From Dichomitus squalens LYAD-421 SS1 (Eukaryota > Basidiomycota > Agaricomycetes > Polyporales > Polyporaceae): a stretch of DNA of 64,000 bases. Where the stretch lies: the NCBI RefSeq assembly GCF_000275845.1, contig NW_006766962.1, positions 16,526 to 80,525 of the forward strand, written 5' to 3'. This document shows, piece by piece, positions 23,198 to 36,332 of the stretch (position 1 is the stretch's first letter; every line of letters begins with the position of its first letter). The notes below the pieces were generated by a model. The model worked only from the letters and a program-made list of their open reading frames with translations. It had not been told where the DNA came from and did not search any database. The translations under genes were made by a program, and so were the position numbers.

Positions 23198-25906
23198 TTA
23201 GGTACTGTTCAAGAGCGGTGCCAAGTCAGTGTACGTATTCCCGGCAGCAGCTACAGTTACGGAGCGAACCTGTCGTCGATCACGATCCCAATGACTGACA
23301 GCTTCCTGCGGTGATTCGCTCAAGCGGCGGGCGATGTTCTCTGCGAGCTCGAAAGTTCTTGAGGGCGAGTACAGTGTTTCCTGTCATGTCGAGACGCCAG
23401 TTCAGAATGAAGGGGTAGACCCTGGGATTGGGGTAACTTACTTGCAACAACTCATCGAGCATGGACGGGAAGCTCAACAGGTCCGGCAGAGGATGCGCTG
23501 GGATGAGTGTTTCGAACTCGGGGTTCAACACCCACTTGTACCTTCTCTTGAAATTTATCGATATCCGCTTCCACGTCGACGTGATGTACATAGAGGTAAG
23601 CTGAGTATGCGCGAGAATCAGTTGCCCGGGTCACGGAGTCAGTAGGTGGGGACTCACTGCAATCAATGCCGTCGAGATCATCTGTAGGGCAGCCAGATGA
23701 TCCGCTTGAAACAAGAACTCGAGATATGCGGCTGAATCTAGACAGAAGGTTCGGGTTACGAGGACTTGAAAGATAATGGGGATAGTACAATGTACCTCGT
23801 GGAACGGAAGGCAAAACGTCCTCTATGCATGCGATATGCTGGTCGAGCACGCGAGCGAGGTACCAGTACGCAATCGGCCTCTCTTCGGGTGCGTACAGCT
23901 CTTGCTGGAACCCGGCTAGGATGACTTCCCGGCATTGCTCTAACCGCCATATGCGTGCGGTTAGCGGGACTGCGCGAAGGATCGCTGCCGTTTCCGCATC
24001 CTAAAGTTTGGATACGCTTAATAGGATGAATGCTTAGAATGAGAAGTTGATTTGTGGCACGTACGGGAGGCTTGTGCGTCTCTACATCCTTCAGCATCAC
24101 GTCGTACAGCATGTGCCACTGGAGAACTTCTTTCATCAGATGTCGCCGTCGTCGTGGAGGGTTATACCAATATGAACGTATGTGTGGAACCATGAGCTAC
24201 CGAGCATGAGCCCAATGAGAAAATACTGCTCAAAGATAATAGAGCTGAAGAATCACTCTTATGATTCGCCGTTCGACGACATCCTGCATACTCGCTGGTG
24301 GGTTCGCGGGGCCGCTCCGCTTGAACGCTTGCGTTATAGCGGGGTAAGGAATTCCGATCGTCTCGTAGAAGAATTGCTCCACAAGCCGCATCGGTCGATA
24401 GGTCCCAAAGACGAGCTCTTTGTCGAAGAAAAGGGTCTGAGCGTGTTGAGTACGGGAAGCAGTCGACGGTCAGGCGGTGAGTCTACTGACCTGTAAGAGC
24501 GATCTATGGAACGCACATGCGGGCCTCTTGTGCAAACTATACCGAAGTTGTCCTGCAGTCTGAATAAGTCAGTTTCTTGCTGAGGCGATTGATGCAACCC
24601 ACGAACATCAAGCTCACCTTCCACAATGACAAGGAGGGTGACGCTACCAAATGACCTATCTCCGCCCAGAACTCTAGGAAAGCATCAAGCGAGTCCCAGA
24701 TCTGTCCTAGAGGTGGTATCTCCGTAATGCGTATAGGCATGAAATTTGGCAGTCGACGAGCAATATATGCATCCATCGCGAGGTGCACAGACGAGTCTGG
24801 CGGTATAGGATTGTCTGGTGTTCGCATCCGATCGATGAGCTCGCGGCCCACCGTGGTATGGTACCATAGCTGGTCCACCCCTTTCAGTAGGTCCAGTTTG
24901 TACAGCGCGAGCAAAGTCTGGTCGGGGTATAAGTTGTCAAACCCAGACAGCTACGGCCATCCTTCTTTGACATACCTTGCGTAGGTATAATCGGTCGCAT
25001 AACGCGTCAATCTGCGCATCCGAAAGGTCAGATTGTTGGACCCAGTCGGATGCGGTGTCCAACAGGTGCATAATGAGGTCGGAGTTGACGCCTTCCAGTA
25101 ATGACACGTCGCATTTCTCTCCTTGCCAGTCTTCTATCTACAGAGCACGCGTCAGGACGGTAAGTTACTGGTACATTCACACGGCACATACATCATGCAC
25201 GCGGTTTTTGGAAAGCTCCCTCCAGGCGAAGTCGCAGCATTTTAGCAATCCAAGCATAGCGGCGCGGATGACTACGGTGATAAGCCATCGCGGCCGCGCA
25301 GGGTCTTCGTCCTCTTCGGGCGGGAGGTACTCAGGGTTGATGTCTGGTAAGTGGTGCACAAAGAGGATGGTGAAGACGCTTTGCGAGAGCGTCTTCCCCG
25401 CATGCCATTCCATCTGTACGCGAACAAAACAAAGAGTGCAGTATGAACATTCCGGTGTAGTACGAAAGGGCAGTAGCGGGTGGCATTCACCTCGCAAGCG
25501 AAGCTGCGGTCCAGGATCCAGCAGACCTCCTCCGGAAGCAGGGGAGTGAGTGGATCGAACGGAGGTCTCCGCTGCTCTTCGAGAATCATTCCACTGTCTA
25601 GACGGGGTTCGCCAATCTGCGGTGGGAGTAGAGGTTATGACAACTCGGGACACTTGGGGAGTGATGCTTGGGCTCACCTCGAAGGCACTCATTGCGTCCA
25701 TAAGAGTAAAACCATCCATGAGGAGGACCTCTTCTGGTTCCATATCTACGCGGACGGTTGAGCAACTCGGGAGCACCAAAACGGTCACGATTTGACGTAC
25801 CTTGAGCCCCGGCTACAAACAGGTCCGTTACCTCGGCGAAGTCATCTCCTCCTGGAATGTCGAGATAGTCCTCGAAGCCCGAATGCATCGGCATATTGTC
25901 GCCCAT
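23198..25906 (-). CDS. NAA35: NatC N-alpha-acetyltransferase subunit Naa35/Mak10
   Basis: Thirteen exons, 25906-25801, 25745-25678, 25616-25491, 25413-25192, 25137-24976, 24917-24618, 24559-24491, 24436-24257, 24196-24065, 24000-23796, 23737-23658, 23600-23442 and 23380-23198, give about 663 aa. All junctions agree in phase. Recognition rests on the Mak10 N-terminal block: FTLMDAMSAFEIGEPRLDSG, LTPLLPEEVCWILDRSFACE, and EWHAGKTLSQSVFTILFVH. The later RPIAYWYLARVLDQHI segment is also typical. Naa35 scaffolds Naa30 and Naa38 in the cytosolic NatC complex that acetylates Met-Leu/Ile/Phe N-termini. Its start lies 147 bp from the divergent Trp-tRNA synthetase start. Exons 7-9 are the least certain. 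Confidence 0.85.
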
Positions 25907-26053
25907 AACACCAGTAGGACCAGAAGGAGAGAAAGGAGCAGCACAGCGGGGTCGGAGATGGCAGACGACAAGCGAGATCTGACCAGGGCGTTGCGACGAT
26001 GACGTTCTCAAGCAACAGACGCGACGCGCTCGACACGGTCTCCGGCGCTGTCC
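25907..26053. promoter_or_regulatory. shared divergent promoter NAA35 / mitochondrial TrpRS
   Basis: Only 147 bp separate the two start codons, which point away from each other, so both promoters and 5' UTRs must overlap. I recognise no defined transcription-factor site. Confidence 0.6.
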
Positions 26054-27480
<1,427 letters not shown>

Positions 27481-27604
27481 ACTAACTAGTCTACAATAGC
27501 CACCTTATAATTCTAATACACAACAGTCCTACTCGCACACAGCCTCGGCCAGAGTATGAGTGCCTCGCACCACGGTGATCGTACACGCCAGGCCCCTCCT
27601 TGAT

Positions 27605-28406
27605 TCAACACGTCGCCTCCATCCCCCGCGGGTCGTTCATCGCCCCCGTCAAGCTCCCCATCTCCCCCAACGTCCCCGCGAACAGCTCGTTAAACGCCTG
27701 CTCCATCCCCACCTTCTCCAGCACCACCTCGAACCCCGCCCCGCTGGTGTCCAGTCGCTCCAGCCACTCCTCCAGCGCGTCCGTGCCCCCGATCAACAGA
27801 CTCCTCAGCCTCGTCCGCTCCGTCTGACTCGGGGTGCTTGCACGCACCCCTTCGGGAAGGCGCCCGTCGACAGCTGTGGAAGACGTTGGATCCCACGCCT
27901 GCGAGCGGAGGACGGCGAGCCAGCCTGCATCGAGGTCGGCAAGCCAGGCGAGGAGGAGCGGGAGCACGTCGAGCGTGGGGACATACCCCGGGACGGCGGT
28001 GAGGACGTCGCCGGTGAGGCGGAGGAGGAGCGTCGTCCGGAGGGGCGCGGAGGGGTCGACGGGGGGAATCTGGAGGATGAGCGAGAGGAGGTGGTGCGTC
28101 GCTTCGAGGTAGGCGGGGAGCGTGGGGAGGGACGAGGATGGGTCTGCCCTATCGAACGATATGCAGGATGCGGGTCAGCCTTGTGAGAGGTGTTTTGAAA
28201 TTACGAGATGCGAACCGTTTCTTGAAGTTCCGGGTGATGTCTAAAAAGCGTTCTTCGAGATAGTCCACTAGCTTCCGCTCTTGTCCTGGAGAAAGTGCGT
28301 TAACTGTTTTTGGTTGCGTTGGGGAGCTAGTTGCCCTCTCTGATTGAGTGTCTTCTTCTACTAGTGTGCCATCTTCTGATATGACATCCATGTTATCTAT
28401 GGCCAT
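27605..28406 (-). CDS. conserved fungal protein of unknown function
   Basis: Two exons, 28406-28205 and 28143-27605, give 246 aa. The N-terminus is acidic and disordered. From about residue 40 it is all-helical and leucine-rich (RKLVDYLEERFLDITRNFKKR, LLSLILQIPPVDPSAPLRTT, LLLRLTGDVLTAVPGYVP, LLAWLADLDAGWLAVL), then a 60-residue helix-rich tail. It has no signal peptide, no clear transmembrane segment and no catalytic motif I recognise. The pattern looks familiar from conserved fungal hypotheticals, but I cannot name the family. The acceptor at 28144 is chosen over an AG six bases upstream because only it keeps the frame. It converges with the Trp-tRNA synthetase gene, 124 bp away. Confidence 0.68.
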
Positions 28407-28935
28407 TAAAGGACTATGGGGGCAATGTCCGCTGAATAGGGTGCAAGCTTAGCTGAAATATACCAATCTATAAACGGTGCAGAGTTGCTCACGGTGCGAG
28501 GGAAGGCCAATTCTTGGCAAGCCGAGCCTTTAGACTTAGTCTCAGCTTCGCCAAAAATGTTAGGGCCAGAGTACAGCAAAGTGCCTGCAGTCTTAGCTTA
28601 TCAGACATGGTCATACACCACGCGGGCTAACATACGTGATTATTAGGTATCAGATAACCACCGAGGATGATGTGGTCAACCTTTGCATGGTCAAACAAGC
28701 GCTTGTCGAGGGTGGTTGAGATAGGATGACGTCATCATATTCCAGGCAGTCATTCCGTGCCACCCAACGTAGGTTTGCAGAAGCGCACATACAGAATCCC
28801 AAGATGAGGTAGAATGATCCGTCTGTTGATACAGGATGATATAGAGTGGGGGTCCAAGTCATGTTGTCCATCGTCAGGACGATATTAGTGAGATACTTCC
28901 GCAACACCCGCTCGTTGCCAGCGGCGACTCCGGCT
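28407..28935. other. intergenic, unknown gene to secreted K/G-tail protein
   Basis: About 530 bp without a supported gene. It carries the promoter of the gene ending at 27605 and the 3' flank of the next one. Confidence 0.5.
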
Positions 28936-29559
28936 TCATCCCTTCGTTTCCTTGCCCTTATGACCCTTCCCTTTGCCCTTCCCCTTGTGCTTGTGTTCTT
29001 CGCCGGGCTGCTGCTCCATGTCAACATACCCAACCGGCGTCGCAGTCGGGTTTGCAGCTGCGAGGTTTAGAGGAAGCACCGCAGCATCGGTACTAGAGGG
29101 TGAAGAGCCGTAGTCATTGCTCGTCTGCGTGACGTGGATCGTGACGGTCGGTGGGGGAGGCGGCGCAGGCTCGTAAGCGTATGGCCCAACGTGCGAGACG
29201 TAGTTGTTGTCGTCCATATCGGGTTCGGCTTGTGCGATCAGGACGGGGACTGGGGCGCGTCGTTCGTGCAGCCAGATGTCGCCAGAGCGGTCAGCGATGT
29301 ACTTTGCGAAGGGCTGCTTGACCTTGGAACGTCGCGAGGGTTGTTGGGCACGCGAGCTGCCGGTATTGGAATGCACGATATGGGTATGCGCGACCTCGCG
29401 GTGTTCGTGGAGAAGGTAATGTCGACCTAGGAGGGTTTTTGGCTCGACTTGTGGGGCAGGATGGCGTATTTGGTGGGAGGGTGCAGCAGGGGCCGGTCGC
29501 CCGTAAGCCAGCGGGGCGAAGAGCACCGAGAGCGCGATTATTAAGTAGGATAATAACAT
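28936..29559 (-). CDS. small secreted protein with Lys/Gly-rich tail
   Basis: A single exon of 207 aa. The open frame starts at a TTG; the first ATG, 29559, opens a strong signal peptide (MLLSYLIIALSVLFAPLAYG) with cleavage expected near Ala/Gly-Arg. The mature part is His/Pro/Arg-rich in its first half, has a PPPPPTVTIHV beta segment, and ends in a strikingly repetitive basic tail (HKHKGKGKGKGHKGKETKG). It has no cysteine pattern and no enzyme motif. The tail could bind acidic polymers (wall glycans, nucleic acid) outside the cell, but that is inference. It could also be a fast-evolving orphan. Confidence 0.6.
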   Translation of the reverse strand: MLLSYLIIALSVLFAPLAYGRPAPAAPSHQIRHPAPQVEPKTLLGRHYLLHEHREVAHTHIVHSNTGSSRAQQPSRRSKVKQPFAKYIADRSGDIWLHERRAPVPVLIAQAEPDMDDNNYVSHVGPYAYEPAPPPPPTVTIHVTQTSNDYGSSPSSTDAAVLPLNLAAANPTATPVGYVDMEQQPGEEHKHKGKGKGKGHKGKETKG

Positions 29560-29797
29560 AACTTTGGGCGTGAAGAGCAGCAAAGTCTAGAGATGCGAGA
29601 TGGGGGTGGACACGCGTACGGACCAGCCGAGTCGAGCACCGAGCGGAACGAGGGGGCCGAGGTGGAAAGTTGAACGGCGCGATGGTTCAAAACAACGCGC
29701 GTCTCCCTCCGGTCGAGCGCACTTGGACTCGGCTTGACAGGCGGACAAAGAGGAGCAAACACCTTGTCCCGTCACAGTGAAGCACGAGGGGCATACA

Positions 29798-32292
29798 TCA
29801 CCGTACGATGTGCGAAATGAATTCATCTACAAATATTGGCTCGTTAACCGGGAACCAGTGCTGCAACAATGTCCAGAACGTACCGTTCTTGTCGCTCAGA
29901 ACCTTCTCATGCGATGTCTTTTCTGAGTTGGACGAATCCGACTCCGCTAACGTCACCTCCTGCTTCGTCAACGGCCGCCTGTCCAACACCGTCTTGCGCG
30001 CCTGAGCGGCGGGGTCTTTCGTCTTCAACCGCATCTGGTGCAGCACCTCCAAGCACCAGTCCATTGCGAGTTCGTTGAGGTGCCGGAGCTTGAACGCCTT
30101 CTCTTGATCGGGGAACGCGACCGGGTGCCGGTAGCTGAACCACAGGTAGAGCGCGATGACCTTGTGCAGGGTCTCCAAATGCGCGAGCACGGGTACGACG
30201 TCCTTCTGTGTGAAGGCGGGCACCCGGCCCTCCATGAGAACAAGTGCGCTGTTGAGCTTCTTGAGTAGCCTTCCGCGGCGTAGCATCTCGTCAATGGGTA
30301 CGCGGAAGGAGTCTCGATAAATCTCCATCATCGTACGAGCTCCTGTGACTGCAAAGTCGTCACGCCAGGGGGTGGGCGAGTTCGTTGCGAGGAGCCGCAT
30401 AGGGAGGGTGAGGCAGTCGGCGAAGTCATCGATGAAGAGGAAGCCCTGCTCGAGTTCGTGAATCGACTGAAACTCGAACAGGGGTGACATCCTCGACACG
30501 TAATGGTACACCTCCGCGACGGTTATGTTAGAAGACTCCCATGGGAGGGCCTCGACAATCTTTCTGTAGGATTCCATGGTCATATTCAACCGAGCCGTGT
30601 GGAGAGGCTCGAAGGACGTTGCGAGGGCTTCCCGTACGAGGTCAAGGTCACCCGGATGTAAGGTCGTCACGATGCCCGCAGTATCGTCCCCGTGCATCCC
30701 GAACCGGCCCGCGCGCCCAGCAATCTGTTTGATCTGCGACGCTGAGAGGGGACGCTGACCCCTGGTGCCGTCAAACTTGGAGACTGTCTCAAAAACGACT
30801 CGTCTGATTTTGCTGCATGAGATATATGTTAGCACAACATACATGCCAGTGACCATGAGAGGACTAACAGGTTGAGACCCATGCCCACGGCATCGCTGCC
30901 TACAAGGACGTCGTAGCCACTATTGGGATCGTTGAAAAGAGCCGCTTGCTCGCTACGGATCTCAGGAGGAAGACGACCGTATGCGAGCGCACAGCGCATC
31001 TTCGTCGCCTCTTCGATATTCTTCTGCAGCTCGAACAAGCCCATCCTAGAGAACGTGACAACACAGTCGCCCTTCTTGATACGGGATATGTCCCCATTCA
31101 GACTCTTGTCAGCTACGACGAGGGGGGTAAGCCGGTTGTAGCGATTGACCTCTAAGGTGTCCCCCGTCTGCTTCACCAGCGCCTCAATGAGCGGAACAGC
31201 GGACTCCTCGCCGCAAAGGTGGATCTCCCTCGCATTCAGCCCGAGGACCGCCGCAGTCCATGCGCCCCCGCGTTGCCTGTCCGAGATCAGCTGAATCTCG
31301 TCCACCACCGCGACATCAAAATATGTCGCATGCGGCGTCATCTCGACGGTGCAACTGAGGAGCGGGGCCGTGTCCGAGACGATCTTGTGTTCTTCTCCAG
31401 TAACCATGTTGCACTGCCGCGCATACCGAGGATTGCCCGTCTTCACGATGACCGCCTTGCCTTTCTCCGCGCCGTCGCCCAAGTCGATGTTGCTCTGCGA
31501 GTCCGGTTCTGCCTGCGGGTCGGGCTCCATCCCTAGCGGGACGATCTGCCCCTTGTTCAGGCGATCAAAAATCTCGAAGGCAAGCAATCGTAGAGGACCC
31601 GCATACACCCCGCGCTTGGCAGCTGCAAGCGCGCGCAAAGCGTTATGGGTCTTCCCACTGTTCGTCGGACCGACGTGCATGATAAACTTGCGTGGTGGAG
31701 CTCCACGGGTGTGCGTGTACTCCCAGCCCGCATTCGAGAGGTCTGCGGCGCGGAAGAGACTTTGCATGCGCGCTAGAGCCTTGGGAGACACTACCGTCTC
31801 GAGTGCTTCCTGGCCCTCAGGAAGACTGGTCCATTCGAAGAGCATCCGCGTGAAGTATCGGTCCATGGCGTGCTGGGAGTTAGATGTCATGTCACGTGCA
31901 ATGCGGGATAGTTGGTCGCCGCTGTAGGAGAGGTGGCGGAAGACGTCACCCTTGTTCATGGCCTTGGTATACGTTCTGAGGAGAGACCGGAGGTCATCCT
32001 TGGGGACACCGAACCGCGCCAGCCGGTCAGCGATCCTCTGGTTGTACTGGGAAAGCCATGTGTGGACATTTCGAGAGAAGTAGACCGGGACATCATCCGC
32101 AAGTAGTCGGACCTGGTTGTCTTCTTCTTCCAACGCCTTTGCTTTTGACCGGGCGCGAGATGGACGTCCAACCGGCTTGCGAGTTCGTGCTTGGAATTTA
32201 GCGGTGCGGACAAGCAATTGCTGGGCGTTTACTGAGGGCGTACGAAGCTCACGGCAGCATGTTGCTCGTAAAAGCGAGGGTATCCGGAGCAT
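29798..32292 (-). CDS. SUV3: mitochondrial ATP-dependent RNA helicase Suv3
   Basis: Two exons, 32292-30869 and 30812-29798, give 812 aa. The frame opens with GTG at 32307, so I use the ATG at 32292; it starts a basic presequence (MLRIPSLLRATCCRELRTP). The helicase core has Walker A GPTNSGKT (about residue 208), motif II DEIQ, a TFSRMGLFELQ motif IV region, VGSDAVGMGLNL and QIAGRAGRFG (motif VI), all typical of Suv3. A C-terminal helical domain and a poorly conserved tail follow. With the RNase Dss1 it forms the mitochondrial degradosome in yeast. The single 56-nt intron falls right after motif V. Confidence 0.95.
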
Positions 32293-32668
32293 AGACAATG
32301 CAGTCACTGTACAGTAAATATGTCAGGACCCCAGAGAAAAATGGTCCTCCCAGGTGGTGACAGGTGAATCTTTGTGCACATACCTGGGAACTTGACCACA
32401 GCCCTTCGATCACCCTAAGATCAGGTCCCCTTTCACAGGTACTAGCACAGACGCAAAGGAATGAGTCAGGCGCAGACCTAGACGAGCAAGCAAAGCCTAG
32501 AGGGTGGAGCCCAGAAAAGTAGAATCAGGCGTAGTAGTAGCGTATTCTGTTGGCGCTTAGACGAAATCCGACGTTGCTTGTCTTTGTTAGGATCGAAAGC
32601 TGCCGCCTTCCAAATGCAGAAAGCTACTCACCTTCCTTCCACCTCCTCCACCACGGCCCACTACCCCA
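32293..32668. promoter_or_regulatory. divergent promoter region SUV3 / mS33
   Basis: 376 bp lie between two start codons that face apart, both for mitochondrial gene-expression proteins. I see no coding sequence and no named motif. Confidence 0.5.
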
Positions 32669-33047
32669 ATGGCCGCCATCGCACCCGCACGACTCGCCGC
32701 GCTGACGCGCATGCGGTGCGAAATCTTCCAAACAGCCTATAACCCCACCTCCGTCCGCACTGGCGCCAAATACCTCCGTGCACGCCTGCGTGGCCCGTCC
32801 ATGATCCAGTACTACCCCGACGAGCTCTCCGTCGCCCGGTTCAACCGCATGGGCGGGGACTTCAAGATTCAGGACTGGGACGAGTATCAGCGCCTGTCGG
32901 ACGTGGAGGAGAAGAAGAGGAGAGGAAAGGGCGCACCGAAGAAGGCCAAGTCACCAGGTGCGTGCTGTCGTGTTCTTCGTGTTGGCGCGACGCTCAAGCT
33001 CCGGAACATCTACAGCGGAGAGTCGGAGACAGTCCCGCAAGCGGTGA
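32669..33047 (+). CDS. RSM27: mitochondrial small ribosomal subunit protein S33
   Basis: Two exons, 32669-32957 and 33016-33047, give 106 aa. It matches mS33/Rsm27: EIFQTAYNPTSVRTGAKYLR, then ARLRGPSMIQYYP, and a basic KKRRGKGAPKKAK tail with a short spliced extension ending RRQSRKR. The tiny second exon (10 codons plus stop) is found by phase and by its basic composition. It acts in the mitochondrial 37S subunit. No separate cleavable presequence is evident, as is common for this protein. Confidence 0.93.
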
Positions 33048-33297
33048 TCTATACAAAGCATACTAGCCTCGTTCGTTCTTATGTGTATATCATCGTAATG
33101 CTTGCATGCTGTCTACCCTCACCTTCTTTTGAGTTGCTGTCTTTCACCCGCGACACTGCTTGTGCGCAAGACTCTGTGTGGGCGTGTCCCATCGTCTCTC
33201 CCCTCGTCCAGCTGAAGTGTCTCATGTTAACGGTTGGCCTCCGACATGCAAAAGCAATCATTATACATTGGTCAGTAAACACCGCGTACGAATATGT

Positions 33298-35134
33298 CTA
33301 ATGTTCGCATAAATTGAACGGCACTTCAAACACTTCCTCGTTGTGCGTCACCACAAAGTTCTTCCGCTCCTCCATCAACTCCTCTCTGTCATTTTCTGCC
33401 TGCTTCCTCGTACTTGTACTCGCAAGGGCGTAATCGGCAACCATGTCGAACAGCTCCCTCGGCAGCCTCTGCAACGGGGGTGCCCGTTCCATCTCATCTA
33501 GAATCCACTCGCGCTGCTGAGGTGGCACCCGCGAGGTCGATGCGATCGTGACGAAAGGCTGGACCAGAAAGAAACATAGGATCTTCCTATGTCCCGGCTT
33601 CGTCTTGTCCGCGAGCTCGAACGGCTGCACGCGGTGCTGGTAGATGTTCGGGAACACCACGCACTTTCCCTCCGCTGCCACAATCGACCCGAGGTTTTGA
33701 TTGAGTGGCTCTTCACTTCCCATTCCATACGTAGTCTTCCACGCCCTTCTATCCCCGTTCACGTATAGCATATTGATGCTCTCTGAGTCCGTACCGACCT
33801 GCGCGCGGAACGCGAGCCGGGACTCGGTGATGTTGTCGCATGCGTAGTAATATAGGCCCGTCGCGACAATCTTCTCGTTCGCCATGCCCTCGACGTGCCA
33901 CGACCCGCCGCGGTAGTGCGGCTTCTCCGGCGTAAGCATGATGTTCGCAAGCTTGACTATCACCTGGAGGACGCGCCCCTTCAGGTTGAGCTCGATACGG
34001 CCTTCGGCGGAGGGCGGCGCGAACGGGGTTGGGTCGGGGATGAGCGGCTTGCGCTTCTCCGACTCTGAATCGTATCTCACCTCTAGGGGTAGATGCGAAT
34101 ACCAGAGATACGGGTTTACGTTGATCGCTAGTGGTGGAGTCGGGCTGAGGACGTCAGAGAGGGACTTCTCGAACAGAGGCACGAAGCGTTGCAGCACGGA
34201 CGTGATAGTGTCGCACAGAGCTCTGTGCTTGATGGGATGCAGGTTGTTTATGTATCCGAGACGTCTCACGTCGCCGGACTCGGAGACTTGAAAGTCTGTG
34301 GGTAGCCATTGGAAGTCTAGAGAGATGTAGTAGTCCCCTATGTCGTGGTCGATGTCCGGACGCTCCTCGCGACACATTGCCATGTTGTACACCGTGAGAG
34401 GGTCGCCAAACCGAGCGATTTCCTCAGCAGGGCGGACGACCTGGGTCCGGTCGATACACAGGCAGTAGAGGGAAGGATGAACGAGGTCGAGGACTTGCCC
34501 GTCAGAGCCTGGATGCCAGTCTTTCTCCTCGTCAGGCACTGACTCGAGAACCCCCGCCTGTTGCGTCAGGGACATCTTCAGCTCTTCGGGCACAAGGACT
34601 GACGCCTCATAAACACATGGGATAGTCGTGACCTATGTGTAGGACAGATAAAGGACGTCAGACGAAGACCTGCATGTTCTTCATGTCTTTTCAACTGACC
34701 TGACATCCGGTCGTCTCGTCTCTTTGTCCCGCAGCATGCTTAAGGAACGCGAAGGTCCACTCGAACTGTGCATCCGTCACCAGGTCGCAGAGCCATTGTT
34801 GAATTGCGCTATCTTCTTCATCCTCATCCTCGGAGTGGTCATCCGGGTCGTCCGAATCACCATCCTTTGGCCAACGCCGTTTGACCTGCTTTTGCGCACG
34901 AGCGACAGCGAGACGGTCAAACTCTTGCATCTCCTGACGCCATTTGTCCACGAGAGCTTCGTCGAGGACCTTCTCCCACCAGCGCGGCTTCTCGAGGACC
35001 ATCGCGGCGAACGCACGCATCCGAAGCTCGTGAAGCGTTATCGGATCACGAATATTCCACTCGAATGGCGTCGGGAAATTGTAGACATGATTCACAGTTT
35101 CTTCGTCGGAGTGCCCAGAGTCGCTGTCTGCCAT
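33298..35134 (-). CDS. DUF4246 family protein
   Basis: Two exons, 35134-34700 and 34632-33298, give 589 aa. It has the fungal DUF4246 pattern: an N-terminal RDPITLHELRMRAFAAMV block, a central EKDWHPGSDGQVLDLVHPSLY and YRGGSWHVEGMANEKIVATG, and a C-terminus ending EVPFNLCEH. The SWHVEG... His together with NIYQHRVQPFEL and the following Arg looks like the metal/2-oxoglutarate geometry of Fe(II)-dependent dioxygenases, but the function of this family is not established to my knowledge. An acidic loop (DGDSDDPDDHSEDEDEED) interrupts the N-terminal third. No signal peptide. Confidence 0.88.
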
Positions 35135-35425
35135 TCCTGGGGGCGATTTGCAGGCTGAAGAAATTTATGAGAGATGTGCTAACCCGGCTATGGATTATAC
35201 TGCAGGATCACGCTAGCCGAAAGCTGATGCAATCATACTGTTGTCACTGATGATCGAATCGGACAGATCCCGCGAAACGGCAGTGTCGTTCCTCCGTGTG
35301 GATCCGTCTCTGCGGTGAGCCTTCAAAATCCTACTTGTCTGGTAGAGTGCCCAGTTCTAGCCAGTTGTCTAGTATGGTCACACCGTGGTCAATGGCCTGA
35401 GTCATGTGTGTATGGCGCCGCAGTA

Positions 35426-35793
35426 GGGCCGCTCAATTCTTGAGGACGCAGGACGCAGGACGCGTTCAGAGGCCATTGATGGAGGTGATGGGCTAAGCGA
35501 GACTAGCCGACAAGCTCGCCTTAGAAACCCCTCGAGCGACGATAACACTCCTCCCCCCTCACAAAGTGCCTCAAGGGTAGTGTCAATCGACGCGGAAGTC
35601 TTTCGTCTTCAACATACTCGCGATTCATATTTCCATGTGAGGTTTGGGACACGACAGACCTCTTGGAAAACAACGGGCACGAGAAATGAGGTTGGTACCT
35701 TGCCGTATGCGGCAGGTTCGGCTAGCCCATCACATCCATCAAACGAGCTCTGAGTGCGTCCTGCGTCCTGCGTCCTCAAGAATTGAGCGGCCC
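35426..35793. mobile_element. MITE-1, 368-bp non-autonomous DNA transposon
   Basis: Perfect 38-bp terminal inverted repeats lie at 35426-35463 and 35756-35793, beginning gggccgctcaattcttgagg and carrying three tandem 7-bp ggacgca-type units. They are flanked on both sides by TA (35424-35425 and 35794-35795), a TA target-site duplication. Imperfect inverted similarity continues inward about 45 bp (gatgga.gtgatgggcta on one arm). The interior has no coding frame. Size, TIRs and TA duplication fit a Tc1/mariner-type MITE; I cannot assign a superfamily with certainty. The identical arms suggest a recent insertion. Confidence 0.88.
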
Positions 35794-35947
35794 TAGTGTA
35801 TCGGCTCACCTACCTATGCATCGAAATTATGCTTTGCAGATTTTCCCGATAAATTCCGCTTATGGCAGGTACGTCCACTGGCAAGCGCGCCTCCGGAGGA
35901 TCTAAACGTTATCGGTGCACTCTGATTTATATATAATCTTCTCAATA

Positions 35948-36332
35948 GACTCTTTCTGCAGGCGATTCAGAATCAGTGGGGTAGTTCAATTTGTAAGCAC
36001 TCCAGGTTCAGAATCAGTGGGGCCTTCACGCTTAGTGCTCCGCAACGTCTCGCGTGTGCCACAATGGTCGTCCCTTGACGTTTACATTGGGTAGGCTCTT
36101 CTCAGCGCTGTCAAGCATGGTTCAAATTCCTTTCATGCGGTAAACTGGTATGGGAGTTTGATTTTCTGAATTCTTGCCTACCATAGTGTACGACAAGGTA
36201 CAACAAAGGTTTTGTTAGACGCCTATTGGGGCGGTAAAGGTCATGTCCCACAGCCCCACCAGCCCCACCAGCCCCACTGGTTCAGAGATCACCAAGATTT
36301 GGTCTGGTTCTGAACCGCTTGCAGAAAGAGTC
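35948..36332. mobile_element. MITE-2, about 385-bp non-autonomous DNA transposon
   Basis: Inverted termini lie at 35948-35976 and 36304-36332, with 26 of 29 bases matching by eye (gactctttctgca then ggcgattcag or agcggttcag). TA lies directly outside both ends. Inside are repeated ttcagaatcagtgggg (35966-35981 and 36007-36022) and a tandem ccaccagcccca run near 36250-36275. No coding frame. A related solo terminus lies at 447-506. This element is older than MITE-1, judging from arm divergence. Confidence 0.72.
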
